Positions 17,594 through 27,495 of a stretch of 64,000 bases of DNA are shown here, piece by piece; position 1 is the first letter of the stretch; every line of letters begins with the position of its first letter. Source of the stretch: Nevskia sp. (GTDB lineage: Bacteria; Pseudomonadota; Gammaproteobacteria; Nevskiales; Nevskiaceae); assembly GCA_023229645.1 (NCBI GenBank), contig JALNYU010000001.1:248001-312000 (forward strand), given 5' to 3'. A program made the position numbers and the translations under genes. The notes under the pieces are model-generated. The model searched no databases. It was given only the letters and a program-made list of their open reading frames with translations, and had not been told where the DNA came from.

Positions 17594-18820
17594 ATGCAGA
17601 CGCGACTCACCGAAGCTGTACTCGCGACGCCGCAGGGGCGCGAGGCCGAGCGCATTCTGCGCAGCTGCGTGCACTGTGGTTTTTGCAACGCCACGTGCCC
17701 AACCTATCAACTGCTCGGCGACGAGCTGGACGGTCCGCGCGGCCGTATCTACCAAATTAAGGAATTGCTGGAAGGGGCGCCGGTAACGCAGGAAACGCAG
17801 CGCCACCTCGACCGCTGCCTAACCTGCCGCGCCTGCGAAAGCACCTGCCCGTCCGGCGTGCAGTACGCGCGTCTGGCTGATATCGGTCGCAATATCGTCG
17901 AAGCGCAGGTGCCACGGCCGGCCGCGACGCGGCTCTGGCGCTGGTCGCTGCGGCAGGTGCTGCCGAAGCCGCGGCGATTCGCCGCGCTGCTCGGCCTCGG
18001 CCGGATTTTCAAGCCATTGCTGCCGCGTACGCTCGCTGCGCATTTGCCGGCCAAGCGCGTCGCCAGCCCGTGGCCGGCGGCACGGCATCGGCGCCGCGTA
18101 CTGGTTTTGCAGGGCTGTGTGCAGCCGGCGTTGGCGCCCGATATCGACGGCGCCGCCGCGCGCGTGCTCGACGCCATCGGCATCAGCGCCGTGCCGGTCG
18201 CGATCGGTTGTTGTGGTGCGGTGTCTTATCATTTGAATGCGCAGGCGGAAGGTTTAGCAACGGCAAAAAATGCCATTGACTGCATTTGTGTGGGGCTCGA
18301 TGCCGGCGCCGAGGCCGTGGTGCTCAGCGCTAGCGGCTGCGCCAGCTTCGTCGCCGAATACGCCCATCTGCTGCGCGAAGATGCCGCCTATGCGACGAAA
18401 GCAGCGCGGGTCACAGCGGCGCTGCGTGATCTCAGCCGTATCTTGGTGGATGAAGCAAGCGCCTTTGATGCACGACTGGCGGCAACGCCGGCGAAGCCGA
18501 CGCGCGTCGCGTTTCAGTCGCCGTGCTCGCTGCAACACGGACTGCGCATTCGCGGTGAAGTGGAAGCGCTGCTGATGCGCGCCGGCTATGTTTGCACGCC
18601 GGTGGCCGATGCCCACCTCTGCTGCGGTTCGGCTGGCACGTATTCGATCCTGCAGCCGGAACTCTCCGGCAAGCTGCGCGCGAATAAGCTGGCAGCGTTA
18701 AGCGGCGGGCAGCCGGAGCGCATCGCAACGGCCAACATCGGCTGTATGACGCATCTCGCCGGCGGCACCGCGACCCCAGTTGATCATTGGGTGCAATTGA
18801 TCGCCGAGCGTATCGCCTGA
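17594..18820 (+). CDS. glcF: Glycolate oxidase iron-sulfur subunit GlcF
   Basis: Iron-sulfur subunit that passes electrons from GlcD/E toward the quinone pool; 408 residues. Two 4Fe-4S ferredoxin motifs lie near the N-terminus (CVHCGFCNATCPTY and CLTCRACESTCPSG). Two cysteine-rich CCG domains follow (GCCGAVSYH and CCGSAGTYS). It starts one base after the glcE stop. The order glcD-glcE-glcF is the classical operon order. Confidence 0.95.
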   Translation: MQTRLTEAVLATPQGREAERILRSCVHCGFCNATCPTYQLLGDELDGPRGRIYQIKELLEGAPVTQETQRHLDRCLTCRACESTCPSGVQYARLADIGRNIVEAQVPRPAATRLWRWSLRQVLPKPRRFAALLGLGRIFKPLLPRTLAAHLPAKRVASPWPAARHRRRVLVLQGCVQPALAPDIDGAAARVLDAIGISAVPVAIGCCGAVSYHLNAQAEGLATAKNAIDCICVGLDAGAEAVVLSASGCASFVAEYAHLLREDAAYATKAARVTAALRDLSRILVDEASAFDARLAATPAKPTRVAFQSPCSLQHGLRIRGEVEALLMRAGYVCTPVADAHLCCGSAGTYSILQPELSGKLRANKLAALSGGQPERIATANIGCMTHLAGGTATPVDHWVQLIAERIA

Positions 18821-18870
18821 GCCAGCACCGCCGCTACGGCAATTTCGGCGCGCAGCCGTAAGATAGAGCG

Positions 18871-20118
18871 ATGCCTGCGCGCCAGCCCACTCGAATTACC
18901 GTACCCGCTGCGCTCGCCGCAGTTACCACCACCGACCATACAACCGAGGTTCCCGGGCCGAAAGCGGGCTTGGCGGCGGAAGATGTCACGGCGGTTTGGC
19001 AGGCGGTGCAGGCGCTGTACCGGACGGGGGTTTATCCGAGCGTGGCTTTTTGCCTGCGGCGGCGCGGCCAGATTATTTTGAATCGAACACTCGGCCACGC
19101 CAGCGGCAATGGTCCGCTGGACGCGGCCGATACGCCGAAGCGCCTGCTGGCGCCGGACACGCCGATTTGCTTGTTCTCGGCCTCGAAAGCGGTGGTCGCG
19201 ACGCTCGTGCATCTATTGGCGGACCAAGGCGAGATCGTGCTCGATAGCCGTGTTAGCCGTTACCTGCCGGCGTTCGCGCAAGCGGGCAAAGCGGCGACCA
19301 CGATCGCCGACGTTCTCGCGCACCGGGGTGGCTTCCCGACGCTGCCGGCGGCTGACCTTGTTGCGCCTGAAGCGCTGTTGAACGATTGGCCACGCGTTGT
19401 CGACCTCATTTGCGCCGCGCCGCCGACGCAAAACGGCCGCAGCGCCTACCACGCACTAACGGCTGGGTTTGTCCTCGGCGAGGTTATTCAGCGGGTCACC
19501 GGCGAGACGTTGTCCGCGTTTATGACGCAGCAGCTGCGGCGGCCGCTCGGGATGCGGCATTTCACCTATGGCTTGCCAAAAGCGCAGCGCGCCCACGCGG
19601 CGCAGAACTACGTCGCCGGCGCGCCGGTGCGATTCCCGTTTAGCGCCATCGTCGAGCGTGCACTGCATCTGCCGTTTGCCGATGTCGTTCGGGTATCGAA
19701 TAGCGCCGCATTTCAGCAGGCGGTGATTCCGGCCGGCAATCTTTATACGACGGCCGAAGAGTTATCGCGCTTCTATCAAATGCTGCTCGACGGCGGCGTA
19801 TACGGCGGCCGGCGAATTTTAACCGCGGCCGCCGTTACCCGGTTGGTGCGGCCGGTTGGCAGCGTCAGTCTGGATCGGACGTTAATGATTCCGATGCGGT
19901 ACAGCGAAGGCCTGATGCTCGGCGCGCGGCCGTTTGGCTTGTTCGGCCCCAATACCGCGCAGGCTTATGGCCACCTCGGCTTCATGAACATACTCGGCTG
20001 GGCCGATCCACAACGCGAAATCGCCGCCGCGCTGCTCACCACCGGCAAAGCCGTCATGGGCAGCCATCTGGTTGCGCTCAGCAGCTTGCTGTCGACGCTG
20101 GCGAAGCGCTGCACATAA
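18871..20118 (+). CDS. Serine hydrolase of the beta-lactamase/esterase family
   Basis: A 415-residue protein with a class C beta-lactamase-type fold. The nucleophile motif SASK is at Ser103-Lys106, the second catalytic Tyr is in SAYHALTAG, and GHLGF near the C-terminus stands where beta-lactamases have KTG. There is no signal peptide, so it is probably a cytoplasmic esterase or peptidase (EstB-like) rather than an antibiotic-resistance enzyme. It begins 50 bases after glcF and is convergent with glgP. Confidence 0.8.
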   Translation: MPARQPTRITVPAALAAVTTTDHTTEVPGPKAGLAAEDVTAVWQAVQALYRTGVYPSVAFCLRRRGQIILNRTLGHASGNGPLDAADTPKRLLAPDTPICLFSASKAVVATLVHLLADQGEIVLDSRVSRYLPAFAQAGKAATTIADVLAHRGGFPTLPAADLVAPEALLNDWPRVVDLICAAPPTQNGRSAYHALTAGFVLGEVIQRVTGETLSAFMTQQLRRPLGMRHFTYGLPKAQRAHAAQNYVAGAPVRFPFSAIVERALHLPFADVVRVSNSAAFQQAVIPAGNLYTTAEELSRFYQMLLDGGVYGGRRILTAAAVTRLVRPVGSVSLDRTLMIPMRYSEGLMLGARPFGLFGPNTAQAYGHLGFMNILGWADPQREIAAALLTTGKAVMGSHLVALSSLLSTLAKRCT

Positions 20119-20138
20119 CGGGGCGCGTTAATCGAGCG

Positions 20139-22670
20139 CTAGTACGACATCAGCTCCGCGCGCACGTCGTCCTGCGACAGCATCGGCACCGATACCGGCT
20201 GTACGCGCCAAATGTCGGAGCAGTATTCGCGGATCGTCCGGTCGGATGAAAACAGCCCGGTGCGAGCGCTGTTGAGGATCGACATCCGCGTCCATTGATC
20301 GCTATCTCGGTAAGCATCGCCGGCACGTGTGTGGGCGTCGGAATAGGCCTGGAAGTCGGCGAACAAGCAGTACGGGTCGTACTGCAGCAGGCTATCGACC
20401 AGCGGCCGGAACAGTTCGCCATCGCCGCGCGAGAAGAAGCCGTGGCGAATTAAATCGATCACTTCTTTCAGCTCCGGGTTGCCGGTATACCAGTCATAGG
20501 GCTGATAACCGCCCGCGCGCAGCTCGGCAACTTCCTGCGCCGTAAGGCCGAACAGGAAGAAATTTTCAGCGCCGACTTGCTCGCGAATTTCGATATTGGC
20601 GCCGTCCATCGTGCCGATGGTTAGCGCGCCGTTCATCGCGAATTTCATGTTGCCGGTACCGGAGGCTTCTTTGCCCGCGGTCGAGATTTGCTCGGAGAGA
20701 TCCGCCGCCGGATAGATGCGCTGGCCGTTGGTGACGCTGAAATTCGGCAGGAATACAACGCGCAGCTGATCGCGCACTGCCGGGTCTCGGTTGACGACGT
20801 CGCCGATTGCGGTGATCAGGCGAATCATCAACTTCGCCATGCGATAGCCGGGCGCGGCTTTGCCGCCGAAGATGAACGTGCGCGGCGTCATTTCTGCGTT
20901 CGGGTTGCTCTTCAGGCGGTGATACAACGCGATGATGTGCAGCGCGCTTAAGTGTTGACGTTTGTATTCGTGGATGCGCTTAACCTGAACGTCGAACATC
21001 GAGGCGGGATCTACCGCAACGCCGCAACGTTTGCGGATGATTTCTGCCAAATCGCGCTTATTGGCCCGTTTGATTTCGCGCCAGCCAGCGCGGAAATTGA
21101 CATCGTCGGCATAAGGCTCGAGTTGCCGGAGTTGGTCGAGGTCTTTGATCCAGCCATCGCCGATGGTCTGCGAGATCAGCCGAGTGAGCCGCGGATTGGC
21201 TAGTGCCAGCCAGCGCCGCGGCGTGACGCCGTTGGTTTTATTGCTGAATTTTTTTGGCCATAGCTCGTAAAAATCTTTTAGTACGTCCTGTTTCAGCAGT
21301 TCGGAATGCAGCGCCGCGACGCCGTTGATCGCGTGGCTGCCAACGCAGGCTAGATGCGCCATACGGACATAGCGCTCGCCGCTTTCGTCGATCAGGCTCA
21401 GTCGCGAGACGCGGGCATCGTCGCCGAAATAACGGCGGCGGACATCATCGAGAAAGCGGGCGTTGATTTCGTAAATGATCTCCAGATGCCGTGGCAGCAC
21501 GCGCTTAAACAACGCCAGCGGCCAGCGCTCCAGCGCTTCCGGCAGCAAGGTGTGGTTGGTGTAGCCGAAGGTGGCTTGGGTGATCGCCCAGGCCTGCTGC
21601 CAAGGCATACGGTTTTCGTCGGTGAGCAAGCGCATCAGCTCGGCGACGGCGATCGCCGGATGGGTATCGTTCAGCTGGGCGGTGAATTTTTCGTGGAAGC
21701 GTTCCAGCGGAATGCGCTGGCCTTTCAAAATGCGCAGCATGTCTTGTAGCGAACAGGAGACGAAGAAATATTGCTGGGCCAGCCGCAGCTCTTTGCCTTC
21801 AACGTGCTCGTCGTTCGGGTACAGCACCTTGCTCAGGTTTTCCGAAATGATTTTCTGGTTCACCGCGCCCTGGTAGTCGCCGCGGTTAAAGACATCGAGA
21901 TCGAACGCCTCTGGCGCCTCCGCTTTCCACAGCCGCAACGTGTTCGCAGTGTTATTGCGGTAGCCGAGAATGGGGGTGTCGTAGGGAATGCCGTTGATGG
22001 TCCGGTTCGGGATCCAGCGCACGTGCAATTGCCCGTGCTCGTCGCGCAGCTGCTCGGTGTGGCCGCCGAGTTTGATTTCCACCGCCCACTCCGGCCGCGC
22101 CAGTTCCCAAGGATTGCCATTGCGCAGCCATTTGTCGGTTTTCTCGACTTGCCAGCCATCGACAAGCGATTGATGAAAGATGCCGAATTCGTAGCGGATG
22201 CCATAGCCGACCGCCGGGATTTCCAGCGTCGCCAGCGAGTCGATAAAACAGGCGGCGAGGCGGCCGAGCCCGCCATTGCCGAGGCCGGGCTCTTCTTCTT
22301 GATAGAGCAGGTCGTCGAGATTCAGGCCGAGTTCGCTCATCGCAGCGCGCGCTTCGTCGAACAGGCCGAGATTGATCAGATTGTTGCCGAGGTGTGGCCC
22401 CATCAGGAATTCGGCTGAGAAGTAAGCCACGGTCCGCGAGCCGCGCTGGGTGTACTCGTTTGCGGTGCTGATCCAGCGTTGCAGCAGGCGGTCGCGTACC
22501 GCGTAGGCCAATGCCAAGTAGTAGTCAGTCTTCGTCGCAAGCGCCGGAAATTTACCCTGGGTATAGAACAGATGGTGGAGAAACGCGTGTCGGAGGCGGG
22601 TGGCGATGCTCTCGGGAGCGTCGTCGGCGCGACGGCCGAATTCCTGCGGCGGGACGATCGGCTGATTCAC
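20139..22670 (-). CDS. glgP: Glycogen/maltodextrin phosphorylase
   Basis: PLP-dependent phosphorylase that releases glucose-1-phosphate from alpha-1,4-glucans; 843 residues, close to the family norm. Visible signatures are YFSAEFLMGPHLGNNL, GLGNGGLGRLAACF, FTAQLNDTHPAIAVAEL, NKTNGVTPRRWL, VQVKRIHEYKRQ and the PLP-lysine block EASGTGNMKFAMNG. No glycogen synthase or branching enzyme is in the window. Glucokinase lies directly upstream on the same strand (35-base gap), suggesting a two-gene glucan and glucose operon. Confidence 0.95.
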   Translation of the reverse strand: MNQPIVPPQEFGRRADDAPESIATRLRHAFLHHLFYTQGKFPALATKTDYYLALAYAVRDRLLQRWISTANEYTQRGSRTVAYFSAEFLMGPHLGNNLINLGLFDEARAAMSELGLNLDDLLYQEEEPGLGNGGLGRLAACFIDSLATLEIPAVGYGIRYEFGIFHQSLVDGWQVEKTDKWLRNGNPWELARPEWAVEIKLGGHTEQLRDEHGQLHVRWIPNRTINGIPYDTPILGYRNNTANTLRLWKAEAPEAFDLDVFNRGDYQGAVNQKIISENLSKVLYPNDEHVEGKELRLAQQYFFVSCSLQDMLRILKGQRIPLERFHEKFTAQLNDTHPAIAVAELMRLLTDENRMPWQQAWAITQATFGYTNHTLLPEALERWPLALFKRVLPRHLEIIYEINARFLDDVRRRYFGDDARVSRLSLIDESGERYVRMAHLACVGSHAINGVAALHSELLKQDVLKDFYELWPKKFSNKTNGVTPRRWLALANPRLTRLISQTIGDGWIKDLDQLRQLEPYADDVNFRAGWREIKRANKRDLAEIIRKRCGVAVDPASMFDVQVKRIHEYKRQHLSALHIIALYHRLKSNPNAEMTPRTFIFGGKAAPGYRMAKLMIRLITAIGDVVNRDPAVRDQLRVVFLPNFSVTNGQRIYPAADLSEQISTAGKEASGTGNMKFAMNGALTIGTMDGANIEIREQVGAENFFLFGLTAQEVAELRAGGYQPYDWYTGNPELKEVIDLIRHGFFSRGDGELFRPLVDSLLQYDPYCLFADFQAYSDAHTRAGDAYRDSDQWTRMSILNSARTGLFSSDRTIREYCSDIWRVQPVSVPMLSQDDVRAELMSY

Positions 22671-22705
22671 GGCGTACTCCGGTGCGGCCGTGTGGCCGCT
22701 TCAAT

Positions 22706-23662
22706 TTAAATTGCAGCAAATTCCGTGCTGGTGCCAGTGCTTGCTAAGCGGGCAAGACCGAGCAGCGCCGGTTGCGGATGGCAAATCACCGCGCTGGGCA
22801 CGGCGCGCAGCCAGTCGGCAAAGCCGGGTTTGTCTTCAAACGCGGCGCGGAAGCGCGCGGGATCAAACAAATCACCCCAGGCCGGAACAATACCGCCAGC
22901 AATATAGACGCCGCCGCGTGCGCCCAGTGTTAACGCGGCGTTCGCGGAAACGCGTCCGAGCCAACGGGTGAACAGCTGCACTGCGTGCAGCGCCGCGGGG
23001 TCCCCTGTTGCCGCAGCAGCGGCAATCGCGGCGCCGTCGGCTGCGCCATCACCACCACAGGCGGCGTAAAGCCGCTCGATGCCACTGCCGGACAATATGG
23101 TTTCCGCGCATAACGCGCCGTGCGCGGCGCGCAACCGGAGCCAGACGGCGAGTTCGTCGTCATCAACCGGCGCAAGATCGGCATGGCCACCTTCGCCGGT
23201 CAATACGCACCAGTTGCCGCGATCAGCAACGAGACTGGCGACGCCGAGCCCGGTGCCCGCGCCGAGCGCGAGTTTCGGTGCGTCGGCGATGCCGGGCCCA
23301 CCGCCGAGTTGACGTAAGTCGGTGTCATCCAGGACTGGGATGGCGTGCGCTACGGCGGCGAAATCGTTAATCAGCGTCACCGGCGCGCCCGCCACAGCAG
23401 CGAGCGGGCCAGGTTCGAGCACGCAGGGATGGTTGGTCAGCGCGATTGCGCCATCCGCACGCGGTGGGCCGGCGCCGCAGAACGCAGCTGCCGCAATAGG
23501 TGCATGCGGCGCAACGCGGTGCAGATAGCGCTGCAGCAGCTGCGGCAACTCAGCTGGGGTTGGGAAGCGCTCGATATGCATCAACCGGAACCGCGGGCCA
23601 TCCGCTTCGGCAAGCGCCAAGCGCGTATTTGTGCCGCCAATATCGCCGACGACGATCACCAT
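22706..23662 (-). CDS. glk: Glucokinase (ROK-independent Glk type)
   Basis: ATP-dependent glucokinase, 318 residues, of the proteobacterial Glk family. The N-terminal phosphate-binding motif is VGDIGGTNTRLAL. LINDFAAVAHAIP, LGAGTGLGVA and GEGGHADLAP carry the glucose-binding residues (Asn-Asp and Glu-Gly-Gly-His). The C-terminal GGVYIAGGIVPAWG block is also present. Cytoplasmic. It is likely co-transcribed with glgP downstream, so both free glucose and glucose-1-phosphate enter glycolysis. Confidence 0.94.
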   Translation of the reverse strand: MVIVVGDIGGTNTRLALAEADGPRFRLMHIERFPTPAELPQLLQRYLHRVAPHAPIAAAAFCGAGPPRADGAIALTNHPCVLEPGPLAAVAGAPVTLINDFAAVAHAIPVLDDTDLRQLGGGPGIADAPKLALGAGTGLGVASLVADRGNWCVLTGEGGHADLAPVDDDELAVWLRLRAAHGALCAETILSGSGIERLYAACGGDGAADGAAIAAAAATGDPAALHAVQLFTRWLGRVSANAALTLGARGGVYIAGGIVPAWGDLFDPARFRAAFEDKPGFADWLRAVPSAVICHPQPALLGLARLASTGTSTEFAAI

Positions 23663-23781
23663 TGCGGGGGCCTGCTATTCATGGGCTGGACCGGGGGCGT
23701 GACAAATGGGATGACCCAAAGTAACACGGCTGGCTGTCGCCCGGCATCGGCGTTAGGCTTGCCCGATCTACAGGAGCTGCT

Positions 23782-24504
23782 ATGAAACCGACATTATTTC
23801 TTCCCGTGATGGTGCTCGCCGTCGTGGCCTCGGCGCCGATCTACGCGGATCCGCTGTCGGATCTCGCTGGCAAGGTCTTGCAGCAGACGGCCGAACCCGG
23901 CGCATTGTCTGAGCGTGACATCGGTGCGGGTTTGCGCGAGGCCTTGGCAAAAGGCACTAAAACTGCCGTTACGCAACTCGGCAGTGCGGATGGCTTTTGG
24001 GGTGATGACCGCTTTCGCATCCCGCTGCCGAAACCCTTGACCAAGGCCGAAGGGCTGCTGCGCAATTTTGGTGCGGGGCCGAAACTCGATGAGCTGCATC
24101 TGGCGATGAATCGCGCCGCCGAAAAAGCGGTGCCGATCGCCGCCGATGTCTTTTCCGAAGCGGTGTGGAAGCTCACCGTGAACGATGCCCGCGAGATTCT
24201 CGGCGGCGCGCCAGACGCCGCCACGCAGTATTTCAAACGCACGACCGGCGATACGTTATTTGCGAAGTTTAAGCCGATCGTCGCCAGCATCACGGCGAAA
24301 GCTGGGCTTGCCCAGCAATACAAGAATGTTATCGGCAAGGCGGGGCCGCTGGCGGGCAATCTTGGTGCGCCTGATCTCGACGCCTATGTCACGCAAAAAG
24401 CGATGGATGCACTGTTTTTGCGCGTTGCCGACGAGGAAAAAGACATCCGCGAAAACCCCGTGGCGCGCAGTACCGCATTGTTGAAAAAGGTTTTCGGCTC
24501 GTGA
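23782..24504 (+). CDS. Exported DUF4197-family protein
   Basis: A 240-residue protein with a signal peptide (MKPTLFLPVMVLAVVASAPIYA). The rest is helical and matches the DUF4197 pattern: ALSERDIGAGLREALAKGT, FWGDDRFRIPLP, FSEAVWKLTVNDAREIL, TQYFKRTTGDTLFAKFKPIV and a C-terminal DEEKDIRENP. The function of the family is unknown; it is exported, probably periplasmic. Its stop overlaps the start of a small membrane-anchored protein (GTGA), so the two are probably made together. Confidence 0.85.
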   Translation: MKPTLFLPVMVLAVVASAPIYADPLSDLAGKVLQQTAEPGALSERDIGAGLREALAKGTKTAVTQLGSADGFWGDDRFRIPLPKPLTKAEGLLRNFGAGPKLDELHLAMNRAAEKAVPIAADVFSEAVWKLTVNDAREILGGAPDAATQYFKRTTGDTLFAKFKPIVASITAKAGLAQQYKNVIGKAGPLAGNLGAPDLDAYVTQKAMDALFLRVADEEKDIRENPVARSTALLKKVFGS

Positions 24505-24794
24505 GCGGGCGCCAAGCCGCACAGCGTGGCGGCATGGTCAGTCTGTTACTGACCCTGCTGGCGGTTGGCGCGCTGGTTTATTTCGGTTTGCACGGCGTCG
24601 GCGGGACGGCGGCCGGGAAAAACGCTTCGACATCGATCGACTGCGAACAAAAAATCGCCAAGCTGATGAAGGCAACCGGCGGACTCGGCCCCGATTACGC
24701 CGCCGGTTATGCGGCGCTGCCAACGTCCTGCCGCGGTTTATTGCCGCCGCCGGGCGCCTTAGATCCGTCAGCAGCGCACGCGCCGGAGACTTGA
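24501..24794 (+). CDS. Small single-pass membrane protein of unknown function
   Basis: A 97-residue protein. An N-terminal transmembrane helix (MVSLLLTLLAVGALVYFGL) is followed by a short external region with two cysteines (DCEQKIAKL and SCRGLLPPP) that could form a disulfide. The GTG start overlaps the DUF4197 stop; an in-frame ATG at 24534 is an alternative. I do not recognise the family. The overlap suggests a role shared with the DUF4197 protein. Confidence 0.65.
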   Translation: MSGRQAAQRGGMVSLLLTLLAVGALVYFGLHGVGGTAAGKNASTSIDCEQKIAKLMKATGGLGPDYAAGYAALPTSCRGLLPPPGALDPSAAHAPET

Positions 24795-24824
24795 GCCGGC
24801 GCGTTTAGCTGCTTGTTTGGCTGA

Positions 24825-25382
24825 TTACGGCCGGAACGAAAACGCCACGCCGCCGAGGACGATTGCGCCGTCGCCGACTTTTTCGCCGCGGGTGTGAACG
24901 TTGATTTCAGCGCCGAGGCTGAGCCCGAGCTGCAAGCCGTAGCGGCCGTGATCGAAGGCCCAGGCGTAGCCGGCACGGGCAGTCGGTTGGAACACGGTGG
25001 TGTCGCTGCTGCCGCGGACGCCGGGATTTTTGAAGTCGATGTTCAGAAACAGCACCTCGGCACGGCCGCCGACAAACCAGCCGAGCTGCCCGCGACGGAA
25101 GTATTTGTCGAGCGTGACACCACCGCCGATGCCGCCGCCATTTTCGTCGTCGTGCTCGCCGTTGTTGCCGCGCTGGGCAAATTCATACGCAACGTGGGCA
25201 CTGGCGTAGTAGTTGTTCGACAGCGCGGTGCCGATGCCGCCGCTGATGATTTCGCCGGACGGAAAGCCGCGGAATTCGCCGAAGGGTTCGTACTGCCCAG
25301 CCTGCGCGGGCAGCGCCGCGAGCGCCAGCGCGGCGAAGCCGAGCGTGCCGAGGAAACGCATACGTGCTTTATTTGCAATCAT
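24825..25382 (-). CDS. Probable outer-membrane beta-barrel protein
   Basis: A 185-residue protein with a signal peptide (core FLGTLGFAALALAALPAQA). Beta strands alternate and are rich in Gly, Tyr and aromatic residues, with glycine-rich turns and a charged loop (GNNGEHDDENGGG). A likely eight-strand barrel closes with VLGGVAFSFRP. The terminal aromatic signature is imperfect because Arg-Pro follows the last Phe. Met8 (25361) is an alternative start. It resembles small OmpW/OmpA-barrel-like proteins in form only; no specific family recognised. Confidence 0.65.
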   Translation of the reverse strand: MIANKARMRFLGTLGFAALALAALPAQAGQYEPFGEFRGFPSGEIISGGIGTALSNNYYASAHVAYEFAQRGNNGEHDDENGGGIGGGVTLDKYFRRGQLGWFVGGRAEVLFLNIDFKNPGVRGSSDTTVFQPTARAGYAWAFDHGRYGLQLGLSLGAEINVHTRGEKVGDGAIVLGGVAFSFRP

Positions 25383-25466
25383 GGGGTCGTCTCTAGAGTG
25401 ACTGGGGACTTATTCGAGCGGAAGGGTACCGCAGAACCAGGCGGCTGGACGAGAAGCGGCCTGGGT

Positions 25467-27350
25467 TCAGCGCAGCGCTTCCAATGCTTCCCAGCGGGCA
25501 TAGGCTTTCACCAAATCCTGGTCGATGATCGCGAGCCGCGCCTGCGTCGCCAGCGCTTGTTCGCGCTGGGCGGCGTAGAACTTGGGATCGCTAAGCTTCA
25601 AACCTAGCTCGCGCTGCTCGGTTTCCAGCTTCTCGATGGTTTTCGGCAGCGTGTCTAACTCGCGTCGTTCCTTCGAATTTAGACCGACGGGCGCTTTCGC
25701 CACCGGTTTCGGGGCCTCGCTGCGCACCGGCTCGGCTTTTTTCGGTTCTGGACGCACCGCGGTAAACGTCGGCTCTTTGCGTTGTCGCAGCCAATCGTCA
25801 TAGCCGCCGACGTACTCACCGATGCGGCCGCCGCCTTCGTAGACGAACGTCCGGGTGACGACATTATTCAGGAACGCGCGGTCATGGCTGACGATCAGCA
25901 CCGTGCCCTGGTAGTCGATCAGCAGCTCTTCGAGCAGATCGAGCGTTTCGACGTCGAGATCGTTGGTCGGTTCGTCGAGCACCAGCAGGTTCGACGGCTC
26001 GGAGAATAGGCGCGCCAGCAACAGTCGCGCGCGTTCACCGCCGCTCAGCGCCTTCACCGGCGAGCGCGCGCGGTCCGGCGTGAACAGGAAGTTTTGCAGG
26101 TAGCTCATAACGTGCATCTGCTTGCCGTCGATGGTGACGAAATCCTTGCCGCCGCCGATGTTTTCAAACACCGGCTTGGTTTCGTCGAGCGCCGCGCGCA
26201 GCTGGTCGAAGTACGCGACTTCGAGTTTGCTGCCGATGCGCACCGTGCCGCTGCCGGGTTCGAGCTGGCCGAGCAGCAGGTTCAGCAAGGTGGTTTTGCC
26301 GGCGCCGTTCGGGCCGATGATGCCGATTTTGTCGCCACGGATGATCGTCGTCGAAAAATTCTTGACGATTACATTCTCGCCGCGCGAAAAGCTGATGCTT
26401 TTGGCTTCGGTGACCAGCTTGCCGGACTTTTCCGCCTCCTGCAGCACCAGCTTCGCTTCGCCGGAAACGTCGCGCCGCGCGGCGTATTCGCTGCGCAGTT
26501 TTTTCAGGCGTTCGACGCGGCCTTGGTCGCGCACACGGCGCGCTTTGATGCCTTTGCGGATCCAAACTTCTTCCTGCGCCAGCTTTTTATCGAACAGCGC
26601 GTTGCTCTGCTCTTCGATCCGCAAGGCTTCTTCTTTGCGCACCAAGTATTCATCGTAGGTGCCGGGCCAGCTGCGCAGGATGCCACGGTCCAGTTCGATG
26701 ATGCGCGTTGCCAGCCGGCGTAGGAACGCGCGGTCATGGGTGACGAACAGCAGCGTGCCGGGCCAGGTCGCGAGAAAATCTTCGAGCCAGGTGATCGAGT
26801 CAATATCGAGATGGTTGGTCGGCTCGTCGAGCAACAGAATATCGGGCTCTGCGACCAGCGCCCGGGCCAGTAACGCACGCCGTTTCAGGCCGCCGGAAAG
26901 CGCGGAGAAATCACGATCGGGCGGCAGTTGCAGGCGTTCAACCATCGCCTGAACCTTGCTGTCGATGACCCAGCCGTCGGCCGCTTCGAGCGCGCTCTGG
27001 ACGCGGCCGAGCTTGTCCATGTCGTCCGGCTCGTGCAGCAGCAAATGATGGTATTCCGCGACCAGCCGGCCGGCTTTGCCGAGGCCGTCGGCAACGACTT
27101 CGTAGACCGAACCTTCGATGTCGGTCGGCACCTCTTGCGGCAGTTCGGTAATCCGCAGCCCTTGCGAACGGATCAGCTCACCGGAATCGGTATGCACTTC
27201 GCCGGTCAACACTTTCATCAGGGTCGACTTACCGGTGCCGTTACGGCCAACAAGGCACAGCCGCTCGCCTTCGTCGAGCGTGAAGTTGACCTTGTCGAGC
27301 AACACCGTATTGCCGAGATTAAGACTGAGATTCTTGAAACTGATCAGCAT
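25467..27350 (-). CDS. uup: ABC-F ATPase Uup
   Basis: ABC-F protein of 627 residues with two ATP-binding cassettes and no membrane domain. Cassette 1 has VGRNGTGKSTLMK and LSGGLKRRALLARALV / LLLDEPTNHLD; cassette 2 has IGPNGAGKTTLL and LSGGERARLLLARL / LVLDEPTNDLD. A C-terminal coiled coil after residue 550 (KERRELDTLPKTIEKLETEQ) is the Uup-type DNA-binding extension. Uup is linked to branched DNA intermediates, transposon excision and ribosome function. The open frame extends 78 codons upstream; I chose the Met beginning MLISFKNLSLNLG because the domain begins there. Confidence 0.92.
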   Translation of the reverse strand: MLISFKNLSLNLGNTVLLDKVNFTLDEGERLCLVGRNGTGKSTLMKVLTGEVHTDSGELIRSQGLRITELPQEVPTDIEGSVYEVVADGLGKAGRLVAEYHHLLLHEPDDMDKLGRVQSALEAADGWVIDSKVQAMVERLQLPPDRDFSALSGGLKRRALLARALVAEPDILLLDEPTNHLDIDSITWLEDFLATWPGTLLFVTHDRAFLRRLATRIIELDRGILRSWPGTYDEYLVRKEEALRIEEQSNALFDKKLAQEEVWIRKGIKARRVRDQGRVERLKKLRSEYAARRDVSGEAKLVLQEAEKSGKLVTEAKSISFSRGENVIVKNFSTTIIRGDKIGIIGPNGAGKTTLLNLLLGQLEPGSGTVRIGSKLEVAYFDQLRAALDETKPVFENIGGGKDFVTIDGKQMHVMSYLQNFLFTPDRARSPVKALSGGERARLLLARLFSEPSNLLVLDEPTNDLDVETLDLLEELLIDYQGTVLIVSHDRAFLNNVVTRTFVYEGGGRIGEYVGGYDDWLRQRKEPTFTAVRPEPKKAEPVRSEAPKPVAKAPVGLNSKERRELDTLPKTIEKLETEQRELGLKLSDPKFYAAQREQALATQARLAIIDQDLVKAYARWEALEALR

Positions 27351-27495
27351 GGGGGATTCTGGCGCGCGCAGCGCAAACGTGTAGAGCGCCCGATTGTACG
27401 GGCTTTGGTGCTGCGGGCGATCACCAGAGACCGGCGCCGACGGCAAAATAACCTCAGCGCAAACCGGGCCTGCGGCGTGCGTTTTCGCGAATTCC

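Noticed and set aside
18871..20118. Beta-lactamase resistance gene
   Set aside because: SxxK fold is present, but there is no signal peptide and no KTG motif; serine hydrolase or esterase is safer.
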